Part shown: in pieces, positions 6,627-12,995 of the stretch
Position numbering within the stretch: position 1 is the first letter of the stretch
Layout: every line of letters begins with the position of its first letter
From: CAJXCL01 sp964394335
Lineage (GTDB): Bacteria; Nitrospinota; Nitrospinia; CAJXCL01
NCBI GenBank assembly: GCA_964394335.1
Contig: CAYMVZ010000075.1
Coordinates: 1 to 13,030, forward strand
Direction of reading: 5' to 3'
Length of the DNA: 13,030 nucleotides
Made by a program: the position numbers and the translations under genes
The notes under the pieces: generated by a model
What the model was told of the DNA's origin: nothing
What the model saw: only the letters and a program-made list of their open reading frames with translations
Database searches by the model: none

Positions 6627-7076
6627 ATGAAAAAAAGAATTCTTTGTTTTTTGTTATTTTTAATTTTCTCCGGGATTGCGACAGAATCAGGATTTTCAGA
6701 TAACAACGATAATGGAAATTTTGTCAAAAAAGTTTCTCCTGAAATATCTAATTTAAAGGTAAAGCCATTATCCGGCGCTCACGGAACAATTATCAGCATA
6801 ACCCTCGAGATACATGATCGACAAGGTTCGGATAATATACGCAAGGAGTTATATCAAATACGTGAAGGAATCGAGCCAATTGTGTTAAAGCTCTATGACG
6901 ACGGGACTCACGGTGATACTGTAGCCAACGATAACATTTTTTATGCCGAGACAATAGTTCCAAAAACCGCTGCAAAAGGGGTTCATGAATTTCATCTGTT
7001 TGTATTGGATAAGGATGATAACAAAAGTAATAGACTAACTTATAAATTTACAGTTAGTGAACTTATTGAAGTTTAA
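6627..7076 (+). CDS. Small exported protein with an Ig-like/beta-sandwich domain
   Basis: The 149-residue protein starts with a signal peptide (MKKR then a hydrophobic run to about residue 18, probable cut between 18 and 24). The mature part is beta-rich: PEISNLKVKPLSGAHGTIISITLEIHD, a variable loop, then IVLKLYDDGTHGD (85-97) and a closing strand set ending in FHLFVLDKDDNKSN and LTYKFTV. The DDGTHGDTVANDNIFYA block (91-107) resembles the DDG-HGD-A-D-G-Y motif of extracellular Ig-like domains such as those labelled choice-of-anchor X. It probably works in the periplasm or at the cell surface; no enzyme motif is visible. ATG 6627 is preferred to an upstream GTG at 6591 because the signal peptide begins there and 6591 lies inside a repeat. 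No good Shine-Dalgarno is seen. Confidence 0.65.
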   Translation: MKKRILCFLLFLIFSGIATESGFSDNNDNGNFVKKVSPEISNLKVKPLSGAHGTIISITLEIHDRQGSDNIRKELYQIREGIEPIVLKLYDDGTHGDTVANDNIFYAETIVPKTAAKGVHEFHLFVLDKDDNKSNRLTYKFTVSELIEV

Positions 7077-7085
7077 AACATAAAG

Positions 7086-7120
7086 CGGCCAAGGGGCCGT
7101 AACCAAAAGGGCTACCGCCC
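7086..7120. repeat. Two small GC-rich hairpins after the exported-protein gene
   Basis: CGGCC-AAGG-GGCCG (7086-7099) and GGGC-TACC-GCCC (7109-7120) lie 10 to 45 bases after the stop codon. Neither is followed by a T tract, so termination is doubtful. The lead-in TAAAGCGGC (7081-7089) recurs at 7171-7179. The stretch GCCGTAACCAAAAGG resembles GCCGCAACCAAAAGC in the 719-819 repeat block. Confidence 0.4.
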
Positions 7121-7247
7121 GGTGTACTAACAAAATCTTCCTAAAAAAAAGGTTTTATAGTGTAATAGTATAAAGCGGCAAGTTGTCGGAACGTAATTGT
7201 CTAAACCATCTTCCTTCTTTGATACACTAAGTTTGAGGTTTTTTTTC

Positions 7248-8633
7248 ATGAACAAAAAGTCGAAAAATATTTCCCGAAATCTTGCCGAATATGCATCCAC
7301 TTTTGAGTTTAATGACCTTTCCCCTGAAGTTATACATGAGGTTAAAAGACGTTTAATAGACAGCTTTGGATGCGCGCTTGGGGCTTTTGAAAGTGAGCCG
7401 GTGAAAGTTGCAAAGGGAATAGGACAGAAAGCTCAAATATCCCAAGGCGCTACACTTTTTGGGACCTCTGTTAAGACAACACCTGATTTGGCCACCTTTG
7501 CCAATGGAATTCTTGTTCGTTATCTCGATTTTAACGATACCTATTTATCTAAAGAACCGGCTCATCCGAGTGATAATATAGCAGCCGCCCTTGCTGTCTC
7601 AGAAGCGGAAAAAGCCGATGGTAAGGCGCTCATTACGTCTATAGCATTATCATATGAAATTCAGTGCAGGCTTTGTGATGCCGCCTCTCTCAGGGCAAGG
7701 GGATGGGATCACGTGGGCTATGTCTCCATAGCAAGCGCGCTTCTTGCGTCAAAGCTTATGAATTTGGATCAGGACAGGATAGAACATGCCATTGCCTTGA
7801 GTATTACGCCTAACACAACTTTACGACAGACCAGGGTAGGGGAGTTGTCCATGTGGAAAGGGTGTGCTGCTGCCAATGCCGCGAGAAACGGGGTCTTTGC
7901 TGCTTACCTTGCTAAGGAAGGAATGACAGGGCCTTCAAAAATTTTTGAAGGTGAAAAAGGTTTTTTTAATCAGGTTACAGGTCCTTTTGATTTGGAAGTG
8001 GGTACCTTCGGTAAAAGTGGTAAAAATTTTAAAATTCTTGATACCTATATAAAATACTATCCTTCTGAATATCATTCCCAGGCAGGAGTGGAAGCAGCCT
8101 TAAAACTTAGAGATAGAATTAAAGTAGATGATGCTGAGAAAGTAAATATTGAAACTTATGACGCGTGTGTGGATATAATTGCCGGAGAAGAGGAAAAGTG
8201 GCATCCCCAAACCAGGGAGACAGCAGATCACAGTCTCCCTTATTGTGTGGCAGTTGCTCTTTTTGATGGAAAGGTCGGTCTGGAACAGTTTTCAGAACAA
8301 AGGATTCAGGACAGGGAACTCCAGAAATTTTTAAGTAAAATTAAGGTTAAACGAAATGAAGAACATAACAAACAATACCCTGACTCCTTCCCCTGTTTTA
8401 TAGAGATCAAGAACAAAGCAGGAGAAGTTTTTTCTGAAACCGTTGATTGTCCAAAAGGCCATCCTAAAAATCCCCTGAGTGACAGGGAAGTGGAAGAAAA
8501 GTTTAAAGATTTAAACGATGGTCGTATAAAAAGTGAAAAAGTAAAAGATATAATGAAGCGGGTATGGGACTTGGAGAATCAAAAGGGTATAGGTGATTTG
8601 ATAAGCTTTTTGAAATTTGATTACACTGATTAA
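7248..8633 (+). CDS. prpD: 2-methylcitrate dehydratase, MmgE/PrpD family
   Basis: The 461-residue protein spans the whole MmgE/PrpD fold: N-terminal all-helical domain (RNLAEYASTF, VKRRLIDSFGCALGA), the conserved block D94-F-N-D-T-Y-L followed by AHPSDN (105-110), GWDHVGYVSIASALLASKL, and the C-terminal region with ETADHSLPY (324-332). These blocks match bacterial PrpD, which dehydrates 2-methylcitrate to 2-methyl-cis-aconitate. The companion prpB and prpC genes downstream make that substrate likely, though MmgE/PrpD proteins can act on related tricarboxylates. The start at ATG 7248 follows a TGAGG Shine-Dalgarno (7233-7237); a TTG at 7197 would add 17 unrelated residues. The last codons (DYTD) lie inside an inverted repeat arm that brackets the next gene, so the C-terminus may have been reshaped by an insertion. 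Confidence 0.88.
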   Translation: MNKKSKNISRNLAEYASTFEFNDLSPEVIHEVKRRLIDSFGCALGAFESEPVKVAKGIGQKAQISQGATLFGTSVKTTPDLATFANGILVRYLDFNDTYLSKEPAHPSDNIAAALAVSEAEKADGKALITSIALSYEIQCRLCDAASLRARGWDHVGYVSIASALLASKLMNLDQDRIEHAIALSITPNTTLRQTRVGELSMWKGCAAANAARNGVFAAYLAKEGMTGPSKIFEGEKGFFNQVTGPFDLEVGTFGKSGKNFKILDTYIKYYPSEYHSQAGVEAALKLRDRIKVDDAEKVNIETYDACVDIIAGEEEKWHPQTRETADHSLPYCVAVALFDGKVGLEQFSEQRIQDRELQKFLSKIKVKRNEEHNKQYPDSFPCFIEIKNKAGEVFSETVDCPKGHPKNPLSDREVEEKFKDLNDGRIKSEKVKDIMKRVWDLENQKGIGDLISFLKFDYTD

Positions 8634-9064
8634 AAAATTGTGTAAGTACAAATACATTTATGACAGAAAATGATCCCCTTACAGAAAAAATAATTGCTTG
8701 TTGTTATAAAGTTCACTCTGAATTAGGGCCAGGATTTAAGGAAAAGGTATATAATAATGCTCTGAAATTAGAATTTGATCAAGAAGAGATAGATTATGAG
8801 ACAGAAAAACAGTTTGGGGTTTGTTATCATAATAAGAAAGTGGGAAAACTTATAGTTGATCTGATTGTTGAAAGTAAGGTTATAATTGAAATTAAAGCAT
8901 TAACAGGTAAAGTCCCTTCAGTTTTTAAATACCAGCTTCTATCTTATTTAAAAGTTTCAGATTTAAAGGTAGGGTTGTTAATTAATTTTGGAAACAAAAG
9001 TTGTCAGGTAAATAGGTTTGTAAATTGAGAAAATAAGTGTAATCCGTTTTCTATCAGTGTAATC
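8619..9064. mobile_element. Putative cassette bounded by a 12-bp inverted repeat and carrying the GxxExxY gene
   Basis: GATTACACTGAT (8619-8630) and ATCAGTGTAATC (9053-9064) are exact inverse complements; similarity continues inward as an A-rich stretch. Between them is one gene (8660-9028). The left arm covers the last codons and stop of prpD. No transposase and no clear target-site duplication is visible. The same AGTGTAATC word also occurs alone at 4097-4105 and in tandem at 9036-9064, so the arms may simply be two members of a repeat family. Confidence 0.35.
8660..9028 (+). CDS. GxxExxY-family protein, predicted PD-(D/E)XK nuclease-like
   Basis: The 122-residue protein carries the family signature GPGFKEKVY, with G25-x2-E28-x2-Y31. 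The family name comes from this motif. A D67-x9-E77-x-K79 pattern (VDLIVES, then IIEIKAL) looks like the core of the PD-(D/E)XK nuclease fold, and the helix QLLSYLKVSDLKVGLLINFG is also typical. The biological role of these widespread proteins is not established. It starts 26 bases after prpD and ends 58 bases before prpB, with no Shine-Dalgarno. It interrupts an otherwise coherent methylcitrate gene set and has no evident part in that pathway. Bracketing inverted repeats suggest it arrived as a separate unit. Confidence 0.85.
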   Translation: MTENDPLTEKIIACCYKVHSELGPGFKEKVYNNALKLEFDQEEIDYETEKQFGVCYHNKKVGKLIVDLIVESKVIIEIKALTGKVPSVFKYQLLSYLKVSDLKVGLLINFGNKSCQVNRFVN

Positions 9065-9089
9065 GATTTTAATAATCAGAGTAATCATG
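9036..9089 (+). repeat. Short tandem repeat of GTGTAATC units running into the prpB start codon
   Basis: Units begin at 9036 (AGTGTAATCCG), 9056 (AGTGTAATCGA) and 9078 (AGAGTAATCATG), spaced about 20 and 22 bases. The last unit contains the prpB ATG (9087-9089), so the translation initiation region of prpB is made of repeat sequence and has no Shine-Dalgarno. Confidence 0.55.
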
Positions 9090-9944
9090 TCATTAAAAAA
9101 TTTAATGCAGAAGGGTATAGTTGTAATGCCGGGGGCCTTTAACGGTATCTCAGCAAGGCTGGTTGAAAAGGCCGGCTTTAATGCGCTTTATATATCAGGA
9201 GCAGGCCTCGCTAATGGCGTCACGGCTATGCCGGATGTAGGACTTCTCACCATGACCGAAGTTCAGACGCAGGCAGGTTATATTATCAATGCCGTTAATA
9301 TACCCTGTATTGTGGATGGAGATACAGGATTTGGAGAGACGGCAAACGTAATGAGAATGGTGAAAGAACTCGAAGGTGTTGGAGCAGCCGGAGTCCATAT
9401 TGAAGATCAGGAACTACCCAAGAAATGCGGACATCTTTCCGGTAAAAGGCTTGTGTCTCCTCAGGCAATGGCAGAGAAGATTGCTTCCGCTGTAGAAACA
9501 AGGAAAGACCCGGACTTTATTATTATCGCGAGAACAGACGCAAGAGGGGTTGAAGATATTAAAAAAGCGATAGAAAGGGCAAACATTTACCTGGAAGCCG
9601 GGGCAGATATTATTTTTCCTGAAGCCCTGCAATCAAAGGAAGAATTTGTTACTTTTAAAAAAGAGGTCAATGCACCGCTCTTAGCCAATATGACAGAATT
9701 TGGTAAGACACCGTTCATAACTGTAAGTGAGTTTGAAGATATGGGTTACAGCCTTGTCATCTTCCCTTTAACCGCCTTCAGAGTGATGCTTAAGGCCGTT
9801 CAAGATGCTCTGGAAAAGCTGAAAGCCGAAGGAACGCAGAAAAACTTGATTGAAAAGATGCTTACCAGAAAAGACTTGTATGAACTTATCGATTATTATG
9901 ATTATGAGGGCATTGATAAGAAAATAAGTGATAAATTCAAATGA
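9087..9944 (+). CDS. prpB: 2-methylisocitrate lyase, isocitrate lyase/PEP mutase superfamily
   Basis: The 285-residue protein is a TIM-barrel of the ICL/PEP mutase superfamily. The catalytic loop KKCGH is at 112-116 with nucleophile C114. The metal and substrate region shows YISGAG (35-40), VDGDTGFG (76-83) with D77 and D79, and HIEDQELP (104-111). ARTDARG and LLANMTEFGKTP further on also fit PrpB. The enzyme splits 2-methylisocitrate into pyruvate and succinate, the last step of the methylcitrate cycle. Related lyases with other substrates exist, but flanking prpD and prpC genes support this one. ATG 9087 lies in a repeat with no Shine-Dalgarno; the first MPGAFNGISARL block follows at residue 14, so the start is close to correct. 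prpC follows after 153 bases. Confidence 0.9.
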   Translation: MSLKNLMQKGIVVMPGAFNGISARLVEKAGFNALYISGAGLANGVTAMPDVGLLTMTEVQTQAGYIINAVNIPCIVDGDTGFGETANVMRMVKELEGVGAAGVHIEDQELPKKCGHLSGKRLVSPQAMAEKIASAVETRKDPDFIIIARTDARGVEDIKKAIERANIYLEAGADIIFPEALQSKEEFVTFKKEVNAPLLANMTEFGKTPFITVSEFEDMGYSLVIFPLTAFRVMLKAVQDALEKLKAEGTQKNLIEKMLTRKDLYELIDYYDYEGIDKKISDKFK

Positions 9945-9975
9945 AATTAATTTTTTTTAATATTTTAGAGAGTTT

Positions 9976-10085
9976 AAACAGGTTAGGCTGGATTTGTTTT
10001 TTGGAGTGCAATGACCGTGTCATTGCTTTTCAACCTGTTTGTCCTGAGCATCCTGCAAAGCGGAGCTTAGCTCATGTCTAAAAGA
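9976..10085 (+). repeat. Nested palindromic repeat upstream of prpC
   Basis: Outer arms AAACAGGTT (9976-9984) and AACCTGTTT (10032-10040) are perfect inverse complements. Inside lies a second perfect 8-bp hairpin, GCAATGAC-CGT-GTCATTGC (10008-10026). Directly after comes 10042-10085, an inverted copy of 773-815, with the hairpin GCAAAGCGGAGCTTAGC (10055-10071). The block ends 12 bases before the prpC ATG and has a partial copy at 6547-6600. Confidence 0.65.
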
Positions 10086-10097
10086 AAGTAACTAAAA

Positions 10098-11228
10098 ATG
10101 AGCGCTGAACATAAAATTGCTGCCGGGCTTGAAGGAATAATCACCGGGAAGAGTTCAATTTGCGAGGTAGATGAAGAAAAGTGTGAGCTCTATTACAGGG
10201 GATATTCCATTTTAGACCTTGCGGAACACTCTAACTTTGAGGAAGTTGCGTACCTCTTGCTCAAAGGTGAACTACCCGGCAAAAAAGATTTAGATGAGTT
10301 TCAAAATAAGTTGTCGGCGGAAAGAGAAATTCCTCAGAACGTAGATGAAGTTCTAAAAGGGCTTCCAGCGAAAACCGACCCCATGGATGTTTTGAAGATC
10401 GCTGTTGGGATTCTTCATACCGTAGATCCGGATGCTTCTTCCAATGAAGAAGAAGCCAATATGAGGAAGGCTATAAGACTAATTGCGAAAATCCCGACAA
10501 TTATCACAGACAATTTCCACTTCTCACATGGAAACGAACCTGTTAAGCCAAATCCTCATCTTTCCCTTGCCGCAAACTTTCTTTATATGTTAAAGGGAAA
10601 GGAACCGGAAGCTTTTGAATCGAGCGCCCTTGATAAATCAATAATCCTTTACGCGGAGCATGAACTCAATGCTTCGACTTTTGCCGCTCGGGTAGTTGTC
10701 TCTACTCTTTCGGATATGCATTCCGGTATCATTGCCGCTATTGGAGCATTAAAGGGCCCTTTACACGGCGGCGCAAATGAAAGGGCAATGGAAATGCTCC
10801 TTGAAATTGAGGAACCTGAAAACGCAGAATCCTGGATTAGAAAGGCACTCTTACAGAAAAAAAAGATTATGGGATTTGGCCACAGGGTTTATAAAAAGAT
10901 GGACCCGAGAAATCCGGTTATAAAAAAGATGTCAAAAGAATTGGGCGAAAGGAATGGTAACATCAAGTGGTTTGAAATTTCAGAAATAGTGGAAAAAATT
11001 ATTGATAGGGAAAAAGGACTTCATCCAAATCTGGACTTCTACGCCTCTTCCGCCTATTATCTCTTAGGGATTCCGATTCCTCTTTATACACCTATTTTTG
11101 TTGCCTCAAGAGTTACAGGCTGGGTAGCCCACGTGATGGAACAGTACAGCGATAACAGACTTATAAGACCCAGGGCGGAATATACGGGCGAGAAAAAAAG
11201 GGAGTATGTACCGATTGAAGATAGATAG
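10098..11228 (+). CDS. prpC: Citrate/2-methylcitrate synthase (PrpC-type)
   Basis: The 376-residue protein is a short bacterial type citrate synthase. Catalytic residues are visible: H223 in GPLHGGANE, H262 in GFGHRVYK and D313 in HPNLDFYASS. The N-terminal GLEGIITGKSSICEVD and LYYRGYSILDLAEHSNFEEVAYLLL blocks and C-terminal EQYSDNRLIRPRAEY are also family marks. It condenses an acyl-CoA with oxaloacetate. Its place after prpD and prpB points to propionyl-CoA and the first step of the methylcitrate cycle, but enzymes of this group often also accept acetyl-CoA, and it could serve as the cell's citrate synthase. It follows prpB after 153 bases of repeat sequence, so it might have its own promoter. 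No clear Shine-Dalgarno is seen. Confidence 0.88.
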   Translation: MSAEHKIAAGLEGIITGKSSICEVDEEKCELYYRGYSILDLAEHSNFEEVAYLLLKGELPGKKDLDEFQNKLSAEREIPQNVDEVLKGLPAKTDPMDVLKIAVGILHTVDPDASSNEEEANMRKAIRLIAKIPTIITDNFHFSHGNEPVKPNPHLSLAANFLYMLKGKEPEAFESSALDKSIILYAEHELNASTFAARVVVSTLSDMHSGIIAAIGALKGPLHGGANERAMEMLLEIEEPENAESWIRKALLQKKKIMGFGHRVYKKMDPRNPVIKKMSKELGERNGNIKWFEISEIVEKIIDREKGLHPNLDFYASSAYYLLGIPIPLYTPIFVASRVTGWVAHVMEQYSDNRLIRPRAEYTGEKKREYVPIEDR

Positions 11229-11509
11229 CAGAGGACAGAGCTCGGAAGACAGAGTACAGATGGCAAAGAGCATGGAGCAGGGCAATTAGCAGTTGTCAAT
11301 GCTCAATTAACAATTAGAAAAAAATAGCATTTTTCTCGGTATCCTTTGTGACTCTGCGGTTAAAGAGGCAGTGGTCAGGGGTCAGTTTTCAGGGATCAGG
11401 GAAATAATTAACAATTCGTATAATTCGAGCAATTAGTGGTTTAAAAGCAGTATCAACTGGGCGCAGATAAACGCTGTTTTAAATGACTAATGCAATTAAT
11501 GACTAATTC
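11229..11509. other. Spacer between convergent prpC and thrC, degenerate repeat sequence
   Basis: This gene-free spacer starts with degenerate GACAGAG-type heptamers (11231-11262), contains CAATTAACAATTAG, an A/T-only hairpin AGAAAAA to TTTTTCT (11316-11336), and CAGGGGTCAG-TTTTCAGGGATCAGGG units near 11375-11401. AATGACTAAT occurs twice near 11482-11508. No convincing terminator is seen for either gene and no coding sequence is present. Confidence 0.5.
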
Positions 11510-12643
11510 CTAAATACCAAGCATAGCTGTTTTTAGCCCGTTACCTGATACAATAAGGACAATTTTGGAATTCTTTTTCAACCGGTTTTTTAGTTTTATC
11601 AGGCCTGCCAGGGTGACAGCTCCAGCAGGTTCTGCAAAAACACCTTCTTTTTTTGCGAGATAGTCTTTTGCCTTTAAGATTTCCCTGTCTGTTACTGTTT
11701 CCGCTATTCCATTAGATTCTCTGAGAACCTGAAGAGCCTTTAATCCATCCAGAGGATTTCCACAAGCTATAGCGCCGGCAATGGTACGCGGTTTTACAGG
11801 CTTGACAAAATCCATCTCTTTTTTAAATGCATTGACTACAGTATTGCACCCCTTTGACTGAACTCCTATAAGTACGGGGAGTTTTTTTGTAAGCTTCACA
11901 TTTTTGAATTCCTTCATCCCTTTCCATATTCCGTAAATTAAGGTTCCGTTTCCAATCGGAGAAATAATATAGTCGGCATTGATCTCATCGGCAATTTCAA
12001 ACCCGACTGATTTTTCTCCTTCACCTCTGTAAGGATAATCCCCCATCAAATACCATCCTTTTTTTCTGAATAATTTTGACGCTTCCAACTCGGCGGTATT
12101 AAAATCTCCATTTACTCTATGGATTATGGCTCCATGGCTTTTGATTTGCGCTATCTTTATGTCCGGTGTATCAGCAGGGAGGATGATGTGCGCTTTAACG
12201 TTTGCCGCCGCTGCATAAGCGGCTACAGAGGCGCCCATATTACCTGTGGACGCGCACACGATTTCTTTTGACCCAAACTCTAAGGCCTTGGATATCTCAA
12301 CGGTAGTTCCCCTGTCCTTGAATGAGCCGGTGGGGTTTTCACTTTCGCATTTAAAGAAAAGATTATCAAAGCCGAGCTCTCGGGAAATGTTTCTTGATTT
12401 TAGAAGAGGTGTTCCGCCCTCCATTAAAGTGACGCTGTTTTCTGATTTGACGAGAGGAAAGAACTCTCTATATCTCCAGTGCCTGAATGGCCTTTTTCTC
12501 AGCCTGTTCCAGGAGATAATGTTTCTTATTTCATTAAAGTTAAAAACAACTTCAAGGCTTTGTCCGCATCTGCATCGGTACCTTATCTCTCTTTTTGAGT
12601 ATTTTTCTTTACATTGTATGCATTGGAGATATCGGATATGCAT
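11510..12643 (-). CDS. thrC: Threonine synthase, PLP-dependent, with N-terminal zinc-ribbon-like segment
   Basis: The 377-residue enzyme has C8-x2-C11 and C24-x-C26 at the N-terminus, a possible zinc ribbon seen in many bacterial and archaeal threonine synthases. The PLP domain follows: EGGTPLLKS (75-83), the Schiff-base lysine K109 in NPTGSFKDRGT, the phosphate/substrate loop STGNMGASVAAYAA (132-145), ISPIGNGTLIYG and the C-terminal VSGNGLK. It converts O-phosphohomoserine to threonine in the cytoplasm. A threonine dehydratase or cysteate synthase-like paralogue is less likely given the N-terminal segment and length. The start ATG 12643 has no Shine-Dalgarno; the cysteine motif shows that translation must start there or earlier. 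It converges on prpC and diverges from the tRNA promoter. Confidence 0.88.
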   Translation of the reverse strand: MHIRYLQCIQCKEKYSKREIRYRCRCGQSLEVVFNFNEIRNIISWNRLRKRPFRHWRYREFFPLVKSENSVTLMEGGTPLLKSRNISRELGFDNLFFKCESENPTGSFKDRGTTVEISKALEFGSKEIVCASTGNMGASVAAYAAAANVKAHIILPADTPDIKIAQIKSHGAIIHRVNGDFNTAELEASKLFRKKGWYLMGDYPYRGEGEKSVGFEIADEINADYIISPIGNGTLIYGIWKGMKEFKNVKLTKKLPVLIGVQSKGCNTVVNAFKKEMDFVKPVKPRTIAGAIACGNPLDGLKALQVLRESNGIAETVTDREILKAKDYLAKKEGVFAEPAGAVTLAGLIKLKNRLKKNSKIVLIVSGNGLKTAMLGI

Positions 12644-12650
12644 AAAAGCA

Positions 12651-12659
12651 ATTTTAACA
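12651..12659 (-). promoter_or_regulatory. Possible extended -10 element of thrC
   Basis: On the minus strand TG-T-TAAAAT (12659-12651) matches an extended -10 with 5 of 6 hexamer bases; no good -35 is visible. Initiation would fall at about 12644, one base from the ATG at 12643, suggesting a leaderless message. It lies just outside the divergent tRNA promoter. Confidence 0.3.
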
Positions 12660-12662
12660 TAA

Positions 12663-12691
12663 TTGACAACGTAAGTATCTCATTTTATAAT
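12663..12691 (+). promoter_or_regulatory. Full-consensus sigma-70 promoter for tRNA-Gln
   Basis: TTGACA (12663-12668), exactly 17 bp of spacer, and TATAAT (12686-12691): all 12 consensus bases with the optimal spacing. It points to tRNA-Gln, whose first base is at 12811, giving a 5' leader of about 110 nt that contains a dispersed repeat. Strong promoters of this kind are usual for stable RNA genes. Confidence 0.75.
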
Positions 12692-12704
12692 GCATGCTTT
12701 AGAC

Positions 12705-12730
12705 GTCGTTTTGAGCTTGTTGAAGGGCGA
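12705..12730. repeat. Diverged dispersed repeat unit in the tRNA leader
   Basis: TTGAGCTTGTTGAAGGGCGA (12711-12730) resembles CTGAGCTTGCCGAAGGGT at 2590-2607, with GTC just before in both. It lies between the tRNA promoter and the tRNA, so it would be transcribed and removed during 5' processing. Confidence 0.45.
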
Positions 12731-12810
12731 TACGCTACTTTTTTCTATGTAACACTGCGGCAGGTTTAGTGTGACATAGAGCCGTTTTTCACAGAGGTCA
12801 TCAATTGAGT

Positions 12811-12884
12811 TGGGGGATGGTCTAATGGCAGGACGAGCGGCTCTGACCCGCTTAGTGAAGGTTCGAATCCTTCTCCCCCAGCCA
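12811..12884 (+). tRNA. tRNA-Gln (anticodon CTG)
   Basis: The 74-nt gene folds as a standard cloverleaf: acceptor TGGGGGA with TCCCCCA, anticodon stem AGCGG/CCGCT around the loop CTCTGAC (anticodon CTG), and T arm GAAGG-TTCGAAT-CCTTC. U at position 1 and the GCCA end are as in Escherichia coli tRNA-Gln. The 3' CCA is encoded. It reads CAG codons. Its last four bases also form the left end of a hairpin repeat. Confidence 0.95.
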
Positions 12885-12917
12885 CGCTCAGCGTGGCTGA
12901 GTCCCGCTCAGCGGGAC
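12881..12917 (+). repeat. Two tandem perfect 7-bp hairpins with a common GCTCAGC core at the tRNA 3' end
   Basis: GCCACGCTCAGCGTGGC (12881-12897) and GTCCCGCTCAGCGGGAC (12901-12917) each form a perfect 7-bp stem with loop TCA, separated by TGA. The core GCTCAGC is identical, while the outer five bases differ and remain paired. The first hairpin uses the tRNA discriminator and CCA as part of its left arm. No T tract follows. Confidence 0.7.
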
Positions 12918-12995
12918 AGCCATTTCAAGCATAAAAGCTTTGTATTTAGCAAGAAAATTATTTTTGTACTATAAATTATTAAAGCTCTCTTCCAA

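Noticed and set aside
7197..7247. TTG at 7197 as the prpD start
   Set aside because: It adds 17 residues not expected for the family, while ATG 7248 has a TGAGG Shine-Dalgarno.
9195..9632. Minus-strand frames of 67 to 72 codons inside prpB
   Set aside because: They are antisense shadows of a well-supported gene, with Cys- and His-rich compositions typical of chance frames.
11316..11336. A/T-only hairpin as a bidirectional terminator for prpC and thrC
   Set aside because: The stem has a single G-C pair, so stability would be too low to call.
7248..12643. A threonine-to-propionyl-CoA pathway linking thrC to the prp genes
   Set aside because: thrC makes threonine, is on the other strand, and no threonine dehydratase or 2-oxobutyrate enzyme is in the window.
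12881..12917. The tandem hairpins as a CRISPR array or intrinsic terminator
   Set aside because: There are no spacers of constant length between repeats and no T tract; only two adjacent units are present.
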